This document shows positions 19,395 to 31,189 of a stretch of DNA of 64,000 bases, piece after piece. The stretch covers positions 1,364,001 through 1,428,000 of the forward strand of contig CAWJKP010000001.1 of NCBI GenBank assembly GCA_963843465.1, given 5' to 3'. A program made the translations under genes and the position numbers. This DNA comes from CAWJKP01 sp963843465. Lineage in GTDB: Bacteria > Planctomycetota > Planctomycetia > Pirellulales > Thermoguttaceae. The first letter of the stretch is position 1; every line of letters starts with the position of its first letter. The notes beneath the pieces are model-generated. The model was given only the letters and a program-made list of their open reading frames with translations, searched no databases and was not told the DNA's origin.

Positions 19395-19891
19395 CTACTT
19401 TCCCGCCGCCCCGCTGCGGACGATCTCGACCGTGGTCATCAACGCACCGCCCTGGAACCGCAGCGACACCAACAGCTCGTCGAGATTCTCGATGAAACGG
19501 GCGAACGAGGCATTGCGGTCCGGATGCGATTCCTGCCGCGATTGCTCGCGGTTGCCATGGACGCTGCACACGACCTGGTTCTGCTCGGCGTCGAAACGAT
19601 ACTCGCCCTCGTCGGGACAAAAGTACTGCACCCCAAACTTTGCCTCCGACAGCCAGGCCAGATCGGTGAGCGTGGGATTGGCGCAGAGGACCTCGGCCAC
19701 GCCGGGTATTTCCCGCACCTGCTCGCTGATCGCCTCGCGGCCCGGCACCATCACAAACGAGGCCAGCGCAGAGCGCGCGATGTGCCGACCCTGGCTGCCT
19801 CCACGGCGAGACATGCCGCCGCAACAAGGACCAAAACGATACCGACGACAAGCAAAGCTGGCGTTGTCAGACGATTCGGAAAGTGTTTCAT
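19395..19891 (-). pseudogene. Small exported or membrane-anchored protein, frameshifted
   Basis: ATG 19891 is preceded by GGAGG at a spacing of about 6 and begins a 20-residue hydrophobic segment (LLVVGIVLVLVAAACLAV) that would be a signal anchor. Near 19790 the frame must shift by one base to continue into RSALASFVMVPGREAISEQVREI and a C-terminal part with FDAEQNQVVCSVHG. The total would be about 165 residues. I do not recognise a family; the C-terminal FDAEQNQVVCSVHG and the preceding FGVQYFCPDEG each hold a cysteine. The gene lies upstream of the kelch pseudogene on the same strand. Confidence 0.5.
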
Positions 19892-20085
19892 GGGTGCCTC
19901 CGGTGAAAGTGGGATAGATCGCGGGACAATGCAGGCTGCACAGCTTGAAAGTCAACGAACCGGCTCGGCGGCGGCCTTTCTCGTCCACGCAAATCGGTGG
20001 GCAATTTCGGGCGAAAGCCGCCTCGGTATCGATCGCCATGGGCACGGCAGCAAATCGAACCTGCACCGGCAACGACCGACGCCAA

Positions 20086-23000
20086 CTATTTGAAGGTCAG
20101 TTCACCCCAATTCCTCGGTCGCATCTTCAGCTCGAAGACGGCGTCATCCACGATGCCGGTGTGCTGGTTGGCCCAGTACGACCGCAGGCGGGTGCGAGCC
20201 GGCCCGGTCGCCGTGGGTGACGCCGAAATCGCCGCGCAGGACAAGCCCTTCCGCTGGCCGAAGATCGAGCGTCGCCAGCGGAACGGCCGCTTCCACCAGA
20301 TATCCCCATCCGGGGCTCACCGTGACCTTGATGTTTTCCAACCGCACGAGGTCCACAAAGTCCATCGGATATGAGCTCACGACGCCGGAACTGAAGACCT
20401 TGGGCTTCTTCATGCCGGACACCCTGCGGTAGAGGACGGCCGTCGGCCGGCCTTGGAAATTGCCGATCGAGAGCCGCAAGTCGCCTTGCTGGGCCTCCTC
20501 GCGATTCTTGTCGGCATTGGGATCGGTGCCCAATTGCAGGTCCACGGTGTCGCCGCCCAGATACATTTGGGCCGGGTCGGTGGCGCCGTTGATCCAGGGC
20601 GTGTCATCCCTCACTTCCCAGGCCACATAAAGATTCCGATCGTCCCAGGCGGCCGCCGAGCGAACCGCCGCATCGTCCTGCTTCTGGTAGCGGAACATTT
20701 CCGCGCCTTGAAAATCGCCGTCGAATGCGCCCGTCAGCTTCGGCGTCATCTTTTTGATCGTCAGACGCACCTTGCCGACGGCCGCTTGCAGGTAATCGTC
20801 ATGGAATGCCTGTGCCGTCTTGACATCCGCCGCTGAAATGGGAATGCCACTTCCGCGCATGGCCCGAACCTGGTCCAGACCAGTTACCTCCACGTTCCAA
20901 AAACCGGTCTTTCCGGCCTGGAGGTAGAGTTTGCCCTGCTTTGTGCAAGCGACGGAGCCACCAAAGTCTTCGCCACCGCATCCGCAGGGGCAGTCGTCCA
21001 TCCGCACGCCGGGCACTGCCTTCTCCGGCCAGCGGACCTTCAGTGGATTCGGCTGGAATAGATGCGTCAGATAGAAGCCGTCCTCGGTCAGGATGTGCCA
21101 CTCGCCGAAATTGGTTGCAATGACCCAGATGTTGCCGAGCGGTTTCGGCAGCGCGGCGGCGCCGCACGGCCCAAAGGAACCGCGAATCATCCCGACTTCC
21201 GCCGGACAGGCGTTCTGCGATCCGGCCACTTGCGCGAAGTTGTCGGGGTAGGTCCAGAGTTGCCTTCCCGTGGCAATATCGAAGCAGCGGTTCCAGGAGT
21301 TGGCGTAGCCTTCCTCGCCCTTTTCCAACAACAGGCGGCCATCGGCCGAGCCCAGGCCGATGGCGGGCAGTTTCACGGGGTGTGCCAGATCGTACTTCGG
21401 CGCCCCGCAGGCGGTGAAGCCCGTGACCTTGAACTGGCCGGGTCTCGACCGGTTGTGCGTTTCGTAAAGCGTCAGGTCGGGCGTCATGCCCAGGTACCAG
21501 CCCGAGACGCGGACAACGCCGTCGACCAGGGTGACTTCGCTCGGCTGGCGCTGCCCATCGCCGTTTTCATCGCACCATAGTGCCGTTTTCGCCACGTCTT
21601 CGCCGCGGGGCGTCACAGAAACGGGAATGTCTTTGCCGTTCTTATCGATATAAGTAATGGTGGTTCGGAGCTTGTAGTCGCCGTCGCCGAGCCGTTCGAA
21701 GATTTCGACGGAACCGAGTTCAAAGGCCCAGCGCGTAGCCACTGCCAGATACAGCTTGCCGTTGGAGCCGATGCCGAACCGCGAGACGTCCATGCCGTCG
21801 CGGGCAATCACGCCCAAACAATCGGCTCGACCCGTTTTGGGATTGATGCGCCATTCGCAGCCTTGTCCGACCATCAGGTACGGGTCTTGCGGATTGATCG
21901 CGCCGCCCAGCGCGCCATAGGTGGTCGGGCCGAAAAACTCCTTCACCAGTCTGCCGCTCTCGGTATCCCAGCAACTGAAGCGTTTGGGCGTATAATCGCC
22001 CTCGGCAACCCACAGCTTGCCCTCCGCGTCGACCGTCAGGGAGGCTATAAACGCCATGCCGTCGGGCGTCCAGGGCCCCAGCAGCCTCCGCCCGCCCTTG
22101 CGACCGATCGTCTTGCCGGTGGGTTTGCCGTCGGGGTCGAAGACGAGGACCTGGTTGTCCGGCTCGCGCAAGCCCACGTAGATTCGGCCCTGCCCGTCGA
22201 AGGCCATGGCCCGGGCATTCCGCAAACCGCCGATGAACTGTGCGGTTTGCCCCGTTTCGGGGTTCACTCCCAGCACACTCTTCCCCTCCGACATGACGTA
22301 GAGCTTCCCGGCGGCGACCTTGACGTCCATCGGCTTGGCAACGTGTAGCTGCTTGATGAGCTTTCCGCTGTTGCTGTCGAGGACCAGGATGGTATCAATC
22401 GACGTGAAGGCCAGGTAGAGTCGGCCGTTCTTCGCGTCCATCGCGTCGGCGCTCTCCGGCTTCTTCGAGTCGTTGCCCCAGAGCGTCTTGATCATCAGAT
22501 CAGGCGTATCGGTTCCTGCCCAGGCGACGTAGCGGCCGGTGGCGGCATCCAATCGGTAGAGCATGCCGCCCAGGTTTTGGACGTAGACAATGCCGGAGTC
22601 GACGGCCACGAGGCCGGCGCCACCGGTCCCACCGCGAGTATTCTTCCAAAGCACGTTGCCGCCGAGGTCGCAGGCCAGGAGCGCTTTTCCGCCTTCGGAT
22701 ATGGACCAACCAAGAAAGAGTCTTTTGCCGTCGGTGGCGCACGCGGCTGGATAACCGAAGTCGCCGCCCCAATTCGAAGTCCGGTCGGAGTCCCACGGCG
22801 CGTTGCCGCCATTGCAAGCCCAGCCGACCAGTCGCAGGCTGATGCCCTTGTGCCAGAGGGCGTCCCAGGAATAATCACCTGCCGGCACGGGTTGGCCCGG
22901 CGTGCGCCAGTTCATCGTGGCAAGCCCGTCCCAGGGCACGTCATGTCTGCCCTTCGTATAGAAGGCGGCGTTCAAGAGTTGCCGGACGGGCTGTCCGCTC

Positions 23001-23952
23001 CGGTCCTTGATGTTGAGCGAGATATACCCGTCCTCCGGCATGGTGAACGAGATTGCCTTGAAGCCCTTGAGGGCTTTGGACTTGACGAGTCCGGTCCAAT
23101 CCACAACGGGATAGCCGTGTTGGAGTTTCACCGGAAATTCTGCGCGTCGCCCAAACGCACGGGCGACGGCTCGACCTTGCCGCTGCGTTCCAGCATGGCG
23201 TAGCCCCAGCATTGGCTACCCGAGAACGTCATCACCCGGATAGGCGCGACCCCGGGTTTGAAAATGTCTTTCAGGCTCGCACGGCCGTTTTGGCCCACCG
23301 TGAAGTTCGGCTCGATCGTCATGACGAACCGCTCGCCCGCCTTCGGGGGCTGTTGGCCTTCCTTGAGCAAGAGGCTCCAGGGAATGGCAATTTCCTGAAC
23401 GTAGCCTTTTGGTTGTGGCGCGCCGGTTGAATCACCTGCACCGGTATTGATCAGAAACGCCTGTTGGGCCCCCTGCATTTTGGCATTCTTCAAGTGGCCC
23501 TGGTTGAGCTGCTTGCCGTAGTCCACCTCCATGACGTCGTCGCCGTCCCGCCCGCGCCAGCAGGTCCAATGCGAAGTTCGCTCGTTGACGTCGTCAGGGT
23601 GGGTGATAATGCGGAACTGGAGACAGTCGCCTCGAAAGCCGTAATCGGCGATGGTCTGGCCGGGGTTGTTCAAGGGCGTGTCGTCGTTAAATCGCGCAAG
23701 GAGGTAGAGATTGTTCGCATCGTACATGGCGTGGAACCAGGTCGCCATGGTGTCGCGCTGGTTCTCCACGTCGCTACAGGTGAACACGCCCGCCGAGAGG
23801 TCCCAGTCGTCCGTCTTGCCATCGACGACGACCTTTCCCGGCGCGGGCAAGACTCGAATGCCGAGATTTTCGGTTTCCGTGGCCCCGGCGGTCCTTATGC
23901 ACGCCGTCAAAGTCGCGCAGCACATCACCGCGCAAAAGATGGAGTTTCTCAT
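20086..23952 (-). pseudogene. Very large secreted propeller protein with CBM9-like domains at both ends
   Basis: ATG 23952 starts a signal peptide (MRNSIFCAVMCCATLTACI). Residues about 30-270 form a CBM9-like/DOMON sandwich (KVVVDGKTDDWD, then LYLLARFNDDTP). Near 23130 the frame shifts by one base into a segment with DGYISLNIKDRSGQPVR, PWDG (FlgD-like Ig) and then a long propeller with repeated DGKGRLYV-type blades. A second CBM9-like domain (NLYVAWEVRDDTPW) ends the chain. A second shift near 20200 restores the usual ending RPRNWGELTFK before the stop at 20086. All parts are collinear and typical of one planctomycete protein of about 1280 residues. Alternatively two genes meet at 23130. Role: probably extracellular carbohydrate binding or turnover. 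Confidence 0.7.
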
Positions 23953-24066
23953 GACGATAGTTCCTTGGTTCAAGTGTTTCCTGAAGCGGACATTCAGTGG
24001 GGCGGGCGGCGCCGGCCAGCAAACCCATGGCACTCAGCACAATGCGGTTTATCATTCTTACTTCCT

Positions 24067-27000
24067 CTACTCCAGCACCGCTTCCGCCCAGTTCCGCGGG
24101 CGAAGCTGCACTTCCGTGTAGGTGTCATTAACCATCATGTCGGCGTTGCTGCGGGAGTGCCAGGGCAGGCGGAGCACGCTCCGCGTGCCGGTGGGATCGG
24201 CCAGGATCACCGAGGCATCCAGGCGGAAACGGAAGCCCGGGGCAAACTCCAGGGGTATATAACGCCTCAGCCGCATCTCCACCACGTAGCCGCTGCCATC
24301 GGGCTTGAGCTTGACGCCGGCATTGTCCGGGCTGCCGTATTCCAGGCGGGCCGCCCGATCGAACTTCACCTGCCCGACCAGGGTCTTGTAGCGACTGTCG
24401 GTGCGATAGCAGTCCGGCGCTTCCACGGGCAGGAGGGGACAGAACTCCACCGCCTCGGTCTTGCCATTAATGGGGGCCGTCACGACCCGATACACGCCGC
24501 GCAGGGGCTTGGCCGCATCCAACTTCAGGGGTGCCGCGTTCAGGTCCACCGCCGCTCCGCCCTGGAACGCCAGTTCCGCCGTGCTGCGGTTTTTCCAGGG
24601 GGTGGGGGTGGTCACGTCGAAGGCGGCGTAGATGTAATAGGTGTTCCAGGCCAGGTAGACCTTGGCCAGGGTCTTCTCGCCATCCTTGATGATCAGCGGC
24701 TTGATCCCCTGCCAGTTATTCAGGTCGCCGTCGAGCTTGAAGTTGTGTTCATCCCGGAAGGCGATGTGGATCACGTCGGTTCGCGCCGCCTCCAACTGCA
24801 CATGCTTCTGGAAGGATGCCGCCATCTCCGGCGTGACCGTGAACGTGCCGGACTGACGCTGGAACTGGTCCCAGCCGCTGATGCGGTAGATGGGGCAGTT
24901 GTTGATGGCCCCGCCGATATAGTAGACCTCGCCGCTCACCCGGTCGGTGAAGACCGAGCCGCCGAAGTTCTCGCCGCATTGTTCGTAGGCGCTGCGGGGG
25001 GAATCGGGCCCGATCACCGGGTTCTCAAAGAAGTTGCCCACCCACAGCCCATCCTGATCCCAGACCAGCGATCCTCCGCCCTCCACCATATCGCTGACCA
25101 CGACACACCCCTTGGCCATACCAGAAATGCGGAGCAGGTAGTGCCCCTCGCCCGGCTTGGCCACCGAGCCGGCGGCGTGCTGCCCCACCACCCATTGCAC
25201 CTTGCCCGTGGGGTCGTACTTGGCCACGCGGTTCATCGCCGCCTGGCCGCTCCAGCCGCCAATGCCGTAAGTGCGATCTTTGTCGCTGGCGCGGTTGAAG
25301 TTGGTGTAGAAGTTGCCCGCCGCATCGCCCCACACACTCTCGCCCCAACCCACGTCATGGGCCATGAGCTGCATGTTATTAAAGCTGTAGACGGGAACGC
25401 CGGCGGACGTCCAGGACTTGGGAGCCATCCGCTAGACGCCCGGGAAATCCACTGCACCACCCATGCTGTGGAAATACCAGACGAAGTCGTCATTTATGTA
25501 CCAGCCGCCCCCCTCGCACCACCACGGGCAGTAGTCCAGTTCATCGGCAGTGGGAATGCCATCGCCCTTCAGGTCCGCCCACGTCCACGATCCGTGGTGA
25601 TCGACCTTGAGATGGGCCTTAAGAAACTCGGGGAACAACGGATAGACGCATGAGGAGATGTAGTCACCATGGCCCGTGTTCGCGCCGCCGGCGTCGCACA
25701 TGAACATGCGGCCCGTGGTCTCATCCAGGCGGAGCAGGCACGGCCCCGTCGGTCCCTGCCAGCCGATCAGGGCAAAGTACGTGAAGTTACCCCGGTGGAT
25801 GATGCGCCACACCGGGCCGTCCAGGCTAAACCACTGGGCCAGTTCGCGGCAGCGATAGGCGGCCAGCAACTGCCAGCTCTTGTTGGCGTAATCCACCTGG
25901 GTCTTGATGAACCGCCCGCGATCGGTGATCCACACGATGCTGGGATCGGCCGGATCGGCAATGGCATGCTGGGCATAGGCCCACCCGCCGAACCATTCGT
26001 GCAGGCAGTGCCCCGCCTTGTCAAAAACGGCGCTCGCGGGGTGAGCCCGTTTTCGCCGATGGCAAAGCCGCCGTCGGGGGTGGCGGCCAGACTGCCCATG
26101 TCCAGGAAATTGCCTGGGTCGTGCTTGCCGGCAGCGGCGCCCTGGGGCGAGCCATAGGCCTGAAGGAATTGCCCGGTGCCGGTGAAGCGCTTGACCTGGT
26201 TGCCGCCGACGGGCACGGGGTCCTTGAGGAACCCTTCGCCGCAGGTGTGGTAAATCGTCCTGGCCCGGTCCGAGTCGGGGGGGAGATGGTCCTTGGAGAA
26301 GTATTGGTAGTTCACCCAGTTCTGCAAACGCCAGTTTTCCTGAACGAGGATGTCGCCGTTGGTGGGATCGACAGCCAGACGGCGCGGGCCGACGAGCTGG
26401 CCGGCGGGAATGACTACTTGCGGCTGCTTATTGTTTCGTCGCAGGCGCAGGACCTGGTCTTGGGAAATGACCAGCACCGAGCCGTCGCGGGAGTCCACGG
26501 CCACGCCGAAGGGGTGGGGCACGGAGGCGGTGTCGATCACTCGCCCGGTCTTGGGATCAATCCAGCGCAGCAGGTTCTGCCGCGCATAGCTGACCACGAG
26601 TTGTCCCCCGCCGGCCGTCATGTCCATGACGGGGTAGGGCGCGTCGTAAACCGAGGCCTTGTGGTCGTCGGGGAAGGACATCTCCCACGGGTTGCCAGCC
26701 GGGGCGGCCTTGTCGGTGGGGGTATGGTACATCTTGCCGCTGGTTTCCAGCATGTACAGTTGCCCGCCGTCGCTGGCCATGGTGACCGGCCCGCACCAAG
26801 GCTCCAGCCAACCGGGGATAGTCCACAGCCGCCGGCCGTCCATTGTCTGCTTGACAGCCAGGATGGTGCCTTCCCCGCAGCCGGTGGCCACGTACATGCC
26901 GCTGGCATCAACCGCCACGGTGCTGGCCGCGCCGTGATTACCCGGCCAGGAGTCCCAGCGGGGAGTGGGGTTAGTTCCCACGGTCAGCAGGTACTGGGTC

Positions 27001-27368
27001 GTGAGCCCCTGGGTGGCCAGCAGTTTCCAGGCGTAGTTGCCCGCCGCCACCGGCTTACCTTGTTCATCCAGGCCATCCCATGGTTCCTGGTGGGGACCCT
27101 TGCTGCGCCCATCGGCATGGAGCAGTTCGCGCACCACCTGGCCGTCGGGACCGGTGATCAGCATCGAGACCTTGGCGTCGCGATCCAGTTGGTAAGGGAT
27201 CGGGATGGCTGCCGTTGGCGCTGTCTGCGCGGCGGCAACGGCGGCGCCGGCCACCAGCATAACGGAGACGACCACGAAGCCAGCGAAAACAGCGGGCGAC
27301 AACCGTGAGCCATGCCACGCAGACCAACGACGATGCCACTTGCGAGCAGCGTTGACAACGGACGACAT
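24067..27368 (-). pseudogene. Second large secreted propeller/CBM9-like protein, frameshift plus nonsense codon
   Basis: ATG 27368 (or 27374) leads to a signal anchor, VFAGFVVVSVMLVAGAAVAAA. FlgD-like Ig sequence (KVSMLITGPDGQVVREL, PWDGLDEQGKPV) and propeller blades follow. Near 26040 one base must be skipped to continue as FDKAGHCLHEWFGG and WITDRGRFIKTQVDYANKSW. At 25432-25434 an in-frame TAG separates VDFPGV from MAPKSW; the frame continues unbroken to a C-terminal CBM9-like domain ending RPRNWAEAVLE. The stop could have arisen from CAG or TGG by one transition. The architecture parallels the neighbour at 20086-23952, so the two are probably paralogues. A separate short protein starting at 25428 is possible but lacks a clear ribosome binding site. 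Confidence 0.7.
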
Positions 27369-28555
27369 TACCATCAGCCTTCTTATCTCAAAACCATTTC
27401 GTGCAAGCAAGTGACGAAACCTGTAGGTCGGCATGCCGTCCAAGCCGCCACCAAAACAAAGATCGCTCAAAGCCCGTGAAGGACTGCGGCGTCCAAGATA
27501 GGGCAGCAGCAGCTTCCCGGTCGATCAGCGAATCCGTCTGTGGCGACTGGACGGAATGACGCTATTATCATTCGCGAGGTTGAACATTGCAACAACACGG
27601 GATTCGCCTGACGAAGCGGCGGCGGCTGATAGGGATGTCGATTCTCGCATGGAAAGATGCGACAATAGCACCGGCTTCAGCAACATCTTCATCCATAGAC
27701 CGCACTTCAAGGTGGGAAGCATCGACACCGCCCCAGCCGTCAGCCCAAGAAAGCATCGGCTTGGCCGGAGCGGGGCTTTGAGGGCCGGCAAGAGGAACGG
27801 TTCTCGATGGTTCGCGCGGCGTGGCGCTGAAAGTGGGCTTGCCTGCGGAGGAGGGGCACTCCTCCGCAGGCAAGGAAATGCACCGCTATCCCCCGAGCGA
27901 CAGAAACGACTACCTCTGGCGTCGGAAATGGGCCGCTCAGTGCCCCAGTTTTTTTACATCTGCTGCCGCGGCCCCGGTCCTCAGCCGTTTTCCCAGGCCC
28001 TCATCGCCCTCATCTGACCGATCGTGGTACAGACGCACGCCAGGACGGGGCCGGCCGCGTAGGAATTGATTCTGGAGATCGACGGCGACGGCGACGACTC
28101 CGCAGCCATTGGAGTGTAAGCAATGTGGAAGATGCCGGGGGGCGTGTTCTTGGCTGAGCCGGCGCCCACGCCGCGCCGATGAGTGAGATAATCATGTCAT
28201 CGGCCTGTTGGCCACCTCCCCAGAAGCGTGGTCACGCGCCAGGGGCAAGAGAAATCCGGCCCCGTGGCGTTTCTTGGCAAAGTCGCTTGGCCGACTGCGG
28301 GCCTTCAATTGCATCCTCCGCATTCTCAGGCGGTCTCAACCGTCTAGGGCCTTACGGAGTGCCGCCTTTTCCTCAGGGCTCATGTTGGCAATTGCCGCCA
28401 GCCAGGAGGCCGTCTCCACCGGCGAGACCGGAGCCGGAGAGCGTCCCCTCCGGCAGTCCCATTATGTCGCAGTCATTGCCGTCGAGCCGCTGCCTTTCCG
28501 CTTGAGGTCCCGTGCCGTAAACCGGATCGTCAATCCTCCCTCATGTTCAGAACTG
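27369..28555. other. 1.2-kb intergenic region with a strong hairpin and gene debris
   Basis: No intact gene is seen. A perfect 16-bp hairpin lies at 27838-27874. Minus-strand frames at about 27981-28195 and 28345-28480 (the latter ending NMSPEEKAALRKALDG) look like tails of degraded proteins, but neither has a usable start or a family I recognise. Confidence 0.4.
27838..27874. repeat. Perfect 16-bp inverted repeat with 5-nt loop
   Basis: CTTGCCTGCGGAGGAG at 27838-27853 is followed by GGGCA and then its exact complement at 27859-27874. There is no T-run on either strand, so it is not a standard intrinsic terminator. It could be a REP/MITE-like element, the footprint of an excised element, or a structured leader, lying about 470 bases upstream of the 27368 start. 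Confidence 0.75.
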
Positions 28556-29590
28556 TCATTGGTGTTTGAGCACCCGCCAGCAGGATTCGATCAGGGAATT
28601 GGAGTACGTGATATCAATGCGAGCCAGAGCGCAATGAAGCAGCCCCGAACGGACGAGTTCATCGACCGCCCCGTTGAAGTTCTCAGCGCCACCGTCGGCC
28701 AGCACCGTGGGCGTACCGTGCTCCAGACCCTTCGCGGCGGCGAGCAGGATTTCGGCGGTGACGCCCGGATCGAAGGTAGGCGTGACCTTCCAAGCCAGGA
28801 TGCGGCGTGAGAAGTTGTCGATCACCGCGTGCAAATAGGCTCGGCTGCCATCGAGTAAGCGGATCAGCGTGGTATCGCTGTGCCAGATGTCGTTGGGGCC
28901 AGAGGCCCGAATCCCGATCTTGGGCTTGGCCGGATGGATGCGTTGCCGGGGCCGTCGCCACGGGTGATCACGGATCAGCCGGTACCACGTGCTCGCCGAA
29001 GCAAAGACCTTGCCGAGGCGTTGAGCGAGGATCGCCAGGGTGCCGGTGGGGACGTGCCGGTACTCCTGAGAGGTTACCAGGTCCTGGATCGCCTGGACCT
29101 CGGCGGGCGTGAGTTGCTGGGGTGAAAGTCTTGGACAGGAGGGGCGGTCATCAAGGGGGCACTGCTGGGCGCGGTTCCCGTGGTGATAACGCGAGGGCGA
29201 CAGGCGGATGATGCGTAACACGGGTCGCAACGGAAGGGCTGACCGCGACCGGTCGATCACCCGTAGGAGGGAACGCTTGTCCTTTCCGTGGGAAAGTCGG
29301 GTCTGGTCGAGCGCGAATCGCGAGATCTTGAGGACCACGAGCAAGACGCGGAGCAAGGCGATCAGCTTTTGAATATGCGTCCGGAGCCGTAAGACATCCT
29401 GCTGCAGTTGCACGGCGTCCATGTTGAGCGGATCAGCGGTCACGACTTGGACGCTGGGGGCTGTCAGCCAGCTACGCGCGGTAGCGCGTGGGACGCCATA
29501 TTGGACAGCGCGGCTTACGTCCTGTGTCTTGCGGACGAGTTCCCGAAGTCGGTGGTGATAACGCTTCTGAGTGCGGGTTGTGGTAACCAT
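28556..29590 (-). pseudogene. rve-type transposase, C-terminally truncated
   Basis: The frame encodes 344 residues. The N-terminal part has a helix-turn-helix-like region (GVPRATARSWL). The rve core is present: Asp in IWHSDTTLI, Asp in TVLADGGAENFNG, and Glu in SNSLIESCWRVLKH. Family members normally continue for 50-70 residues with an LEFYVEEHN-type end, which is absent. The sequence stops right after KHQ, so the 3' end of the element was deleted. It differs from the IS copies at 38, 55 and 63 kb. ATG 29590 gives the expected N-terminus. Probably inactive. Confidence 0.75.
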
Positions 29591-29861
29591 GACCTTATCA
29601 TGGTTCAGGCTGCGAGCGGGTCAAGCGTCCGTGACCGAATTGCCGGAACTGGCCGGCCGAGCTGACGAGAACTCGCGCAGAGAAGTGCAGAATGTCGTGG
29701 CAGACAGCACGGCATCAAGTCTTGCGACCTCTTGAGCGAGGTGGCAAACCGAGGTGAAACAGAGGCGAGTGATAATTTTGGACGGCAAGAGCGGGAGGAA
29801 TACCGCCGGCATCAACTTCGGCGGCGGGTTGACGGGTGCGAAACGACTGCCGGCGAAAAGT
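29591..29861. other. Intergenic region with an orphaned gene leader
   Basis: It contains copy 1 of the dispersed motif (29664-29707), followed at 29740-29775 by sequence resembling the leader of the SGNH hydrolase at 44026 (both have CAAACCGAG or CAACCGAGG followed by an AGACAG/AAACAG run). No intact gene follows on the plus strand, so this may be the leftover 5' end of a lost gene. Confidence 0.4.
29664..29707 (+). repeat. Dispersed motif, copy 1
   Basis: About 44 bases beginning GACGAGAACTCGCGCAG and ending GTCGTGGCAGACAG match motif copies at 43940-43985 (plus) and 57901-57948 (minus) with only a few differences. No known element is recognised. Confidence 0.7.
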
Positions 29862-31025
29862 TCACTTGCTGTCTGGTCGGCGGGTCTTCTCAGGCTCTGT
29901 CCGCTTGACGCCGTTCTTGTAGCGGTAAACCCAGGTGCTTGAGTTTTCATCCACCACGACCGTCAAATTGTTGACCGGATCGTAGGCCGGTTGCCATGCC
30001 TTTTCCCCGCAGACCGGCTGGAGCGCCGGCTTCATCTCCGTCCAGGTGTTCGCCTCGACATCCAGGATCCATGTGTCATGGAGCCAGGTGCCCGCATTGT
30101 AGCCGGCCCCGTAATTGGTGTTGTTGCCGCAGGTCAGGATCATGACCTGGTTCTTGCTGTCGTAGACCATGCCAGCGCGCGTCCTGGCCGAAGGCGGACG
30201 GCTGGGATGGATTTGGGTCCAAGCGTTTGCGGCATCGTCGTAAAGCCAGGTGTCGTTCTTGACCGGGCCGCCGCTGCCGCCACCGCCGAACAGCACGAAC
30301 TTTTTCAGTTTTTGGTGATAGGCGAACGAGGCCCAGCCCCGCGCCGACGGCGGGGATAATGGCTTCCGGTCGGTCCAAGCCTTCGTGGTCATGTCGAAAG
30401 CGTACGTGCCGTTGCCGTCGGATCCGCCCCAACCGCTCAGGTTTCCGAAGAGGACGGTCTGGTGTTTGTCCCGATCGTAGGCCAGTGCCTGGATGCAGAC
30501 GTTGCCTGCCGGCATCGCCGCGAGCTTGGTCCACTTCCGCAACCCCGCGTCGTAGGACCAGGTGTTCTGGTCAGGTCCCTTCCAGCCCGAGTTGATGCCG
30601 GTGTGCTTGACGCAGACACCCGCATCGGAATCATAGGTGATGCTGTAATGGCATTGGCCGTATGGCAAGGACTTGCAGTCCTTGACGGTCCAAGTCATCG
30701 GACCTTCCCGTTCGATGCCGTCCTGTAGATAAGTCAGGTCGTTCGCCCGGGTCCATTTGTTCTTGATGACGTCGTACAGCCAGGTGCCGTTGGAGTAACC
30801 GTTGCTGCAGCCGCCGAACCAGACGACCACGTTGTCCTTCTCGTCAAACACCAGCTTGGATTCTGTCTTGGGATGGCCAAAGCCGTTGAAACCCAGCCCC
30901 GCGGGCTCGAACGCAGGCGACATCCGCAACCAGGTGTTGTCAGGAAGATTGTCCAAGGAGGGATTGGTCGCTGCTTCCAAGGCAGGGCAAGCCCCGGCGC
31001 ACAGCACAAGAATCAAAGCCTTCAT
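29862..31025 (-). CDS. Secreted kelch-repeat propeller protein
   Basis: This is a 387-residue protein with signal peptide MKALILVLCAGACPALEAA. Kelch-like blades follow through the whole chain: KLVFDEKDNVVVWFGGCS with TWLYD, ALAYDRDKHQTVLFGN with TYAFD, SFAYHQKLKKFVLFGGGG with TWLYDD, and GMVYDSKNQVMILTCGNN with TWILD. About six blades are visible, enough for a closed propeller. It resembles the broken protein at 16203-18661 and is the intact member of the pair. ATG 31025 directly precedes the signal peptide. It is likely exported and may bind or oxidise carbohydrate like galactose-oxidase-type kelch proteins; the copper ligands of that enzyme are not evident. Confidence 0.8.
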   Translation of the reverse strand: MKALILVLCAGACPALEAATNPSLDNLPDNTWLRMSPAFEPAGLGFNGFGHPKTESKLVFDEKDNVVVWFGGCSNGYSNGTWLYDVIKNKWTRANDLTYLQDGIEREGPMTWTVKDCKSLPYGQCHYSITYDSDAGVCVKHTGINSGWKGPDQNTWSYDAGLRKWTKLAAMPAGNVCIQALAYDRDKHQTVLFGNLSGWGGSDGNGTYAFDMTTKAWTDRKPLSPPSARGWASFAYHQKLKKFVLFGGGGSGGPVKNDTWLYDDAANAWTQIHPSRPPSARTRAGMVYDSKNQVMILTCGNNTNYGAGYNAGTWLHDTWILDVEANTWTEMKPALQPVCGEKAWQPAYDPVNNLTVVVDENSSTWVYRYKNGVKRTEPEKTRRPDSK

Positions 31026-31189
31026 GGTTTATCCTGACGTGGGAAGTATGCCCCTGAAACGGGGCCAGCGAAGAATGCCTGCAACAACAAATAGAGGGCA
31101 TCGCCGGTGCGTAGTCAAGCCGGCGGAAAACGCCGCCAGTCGCCTAAGAACGATGCGTGGTGCTGCGGGTTGCCGCTCAAGACCTCGGC

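Noticed and set aside
23464..25653. A 729-codon plus-strand open frame
   Set aside because: It runs antisense through two recognisable secreted propeller genes and has no motif; long antisense frames are expected at this G+C.
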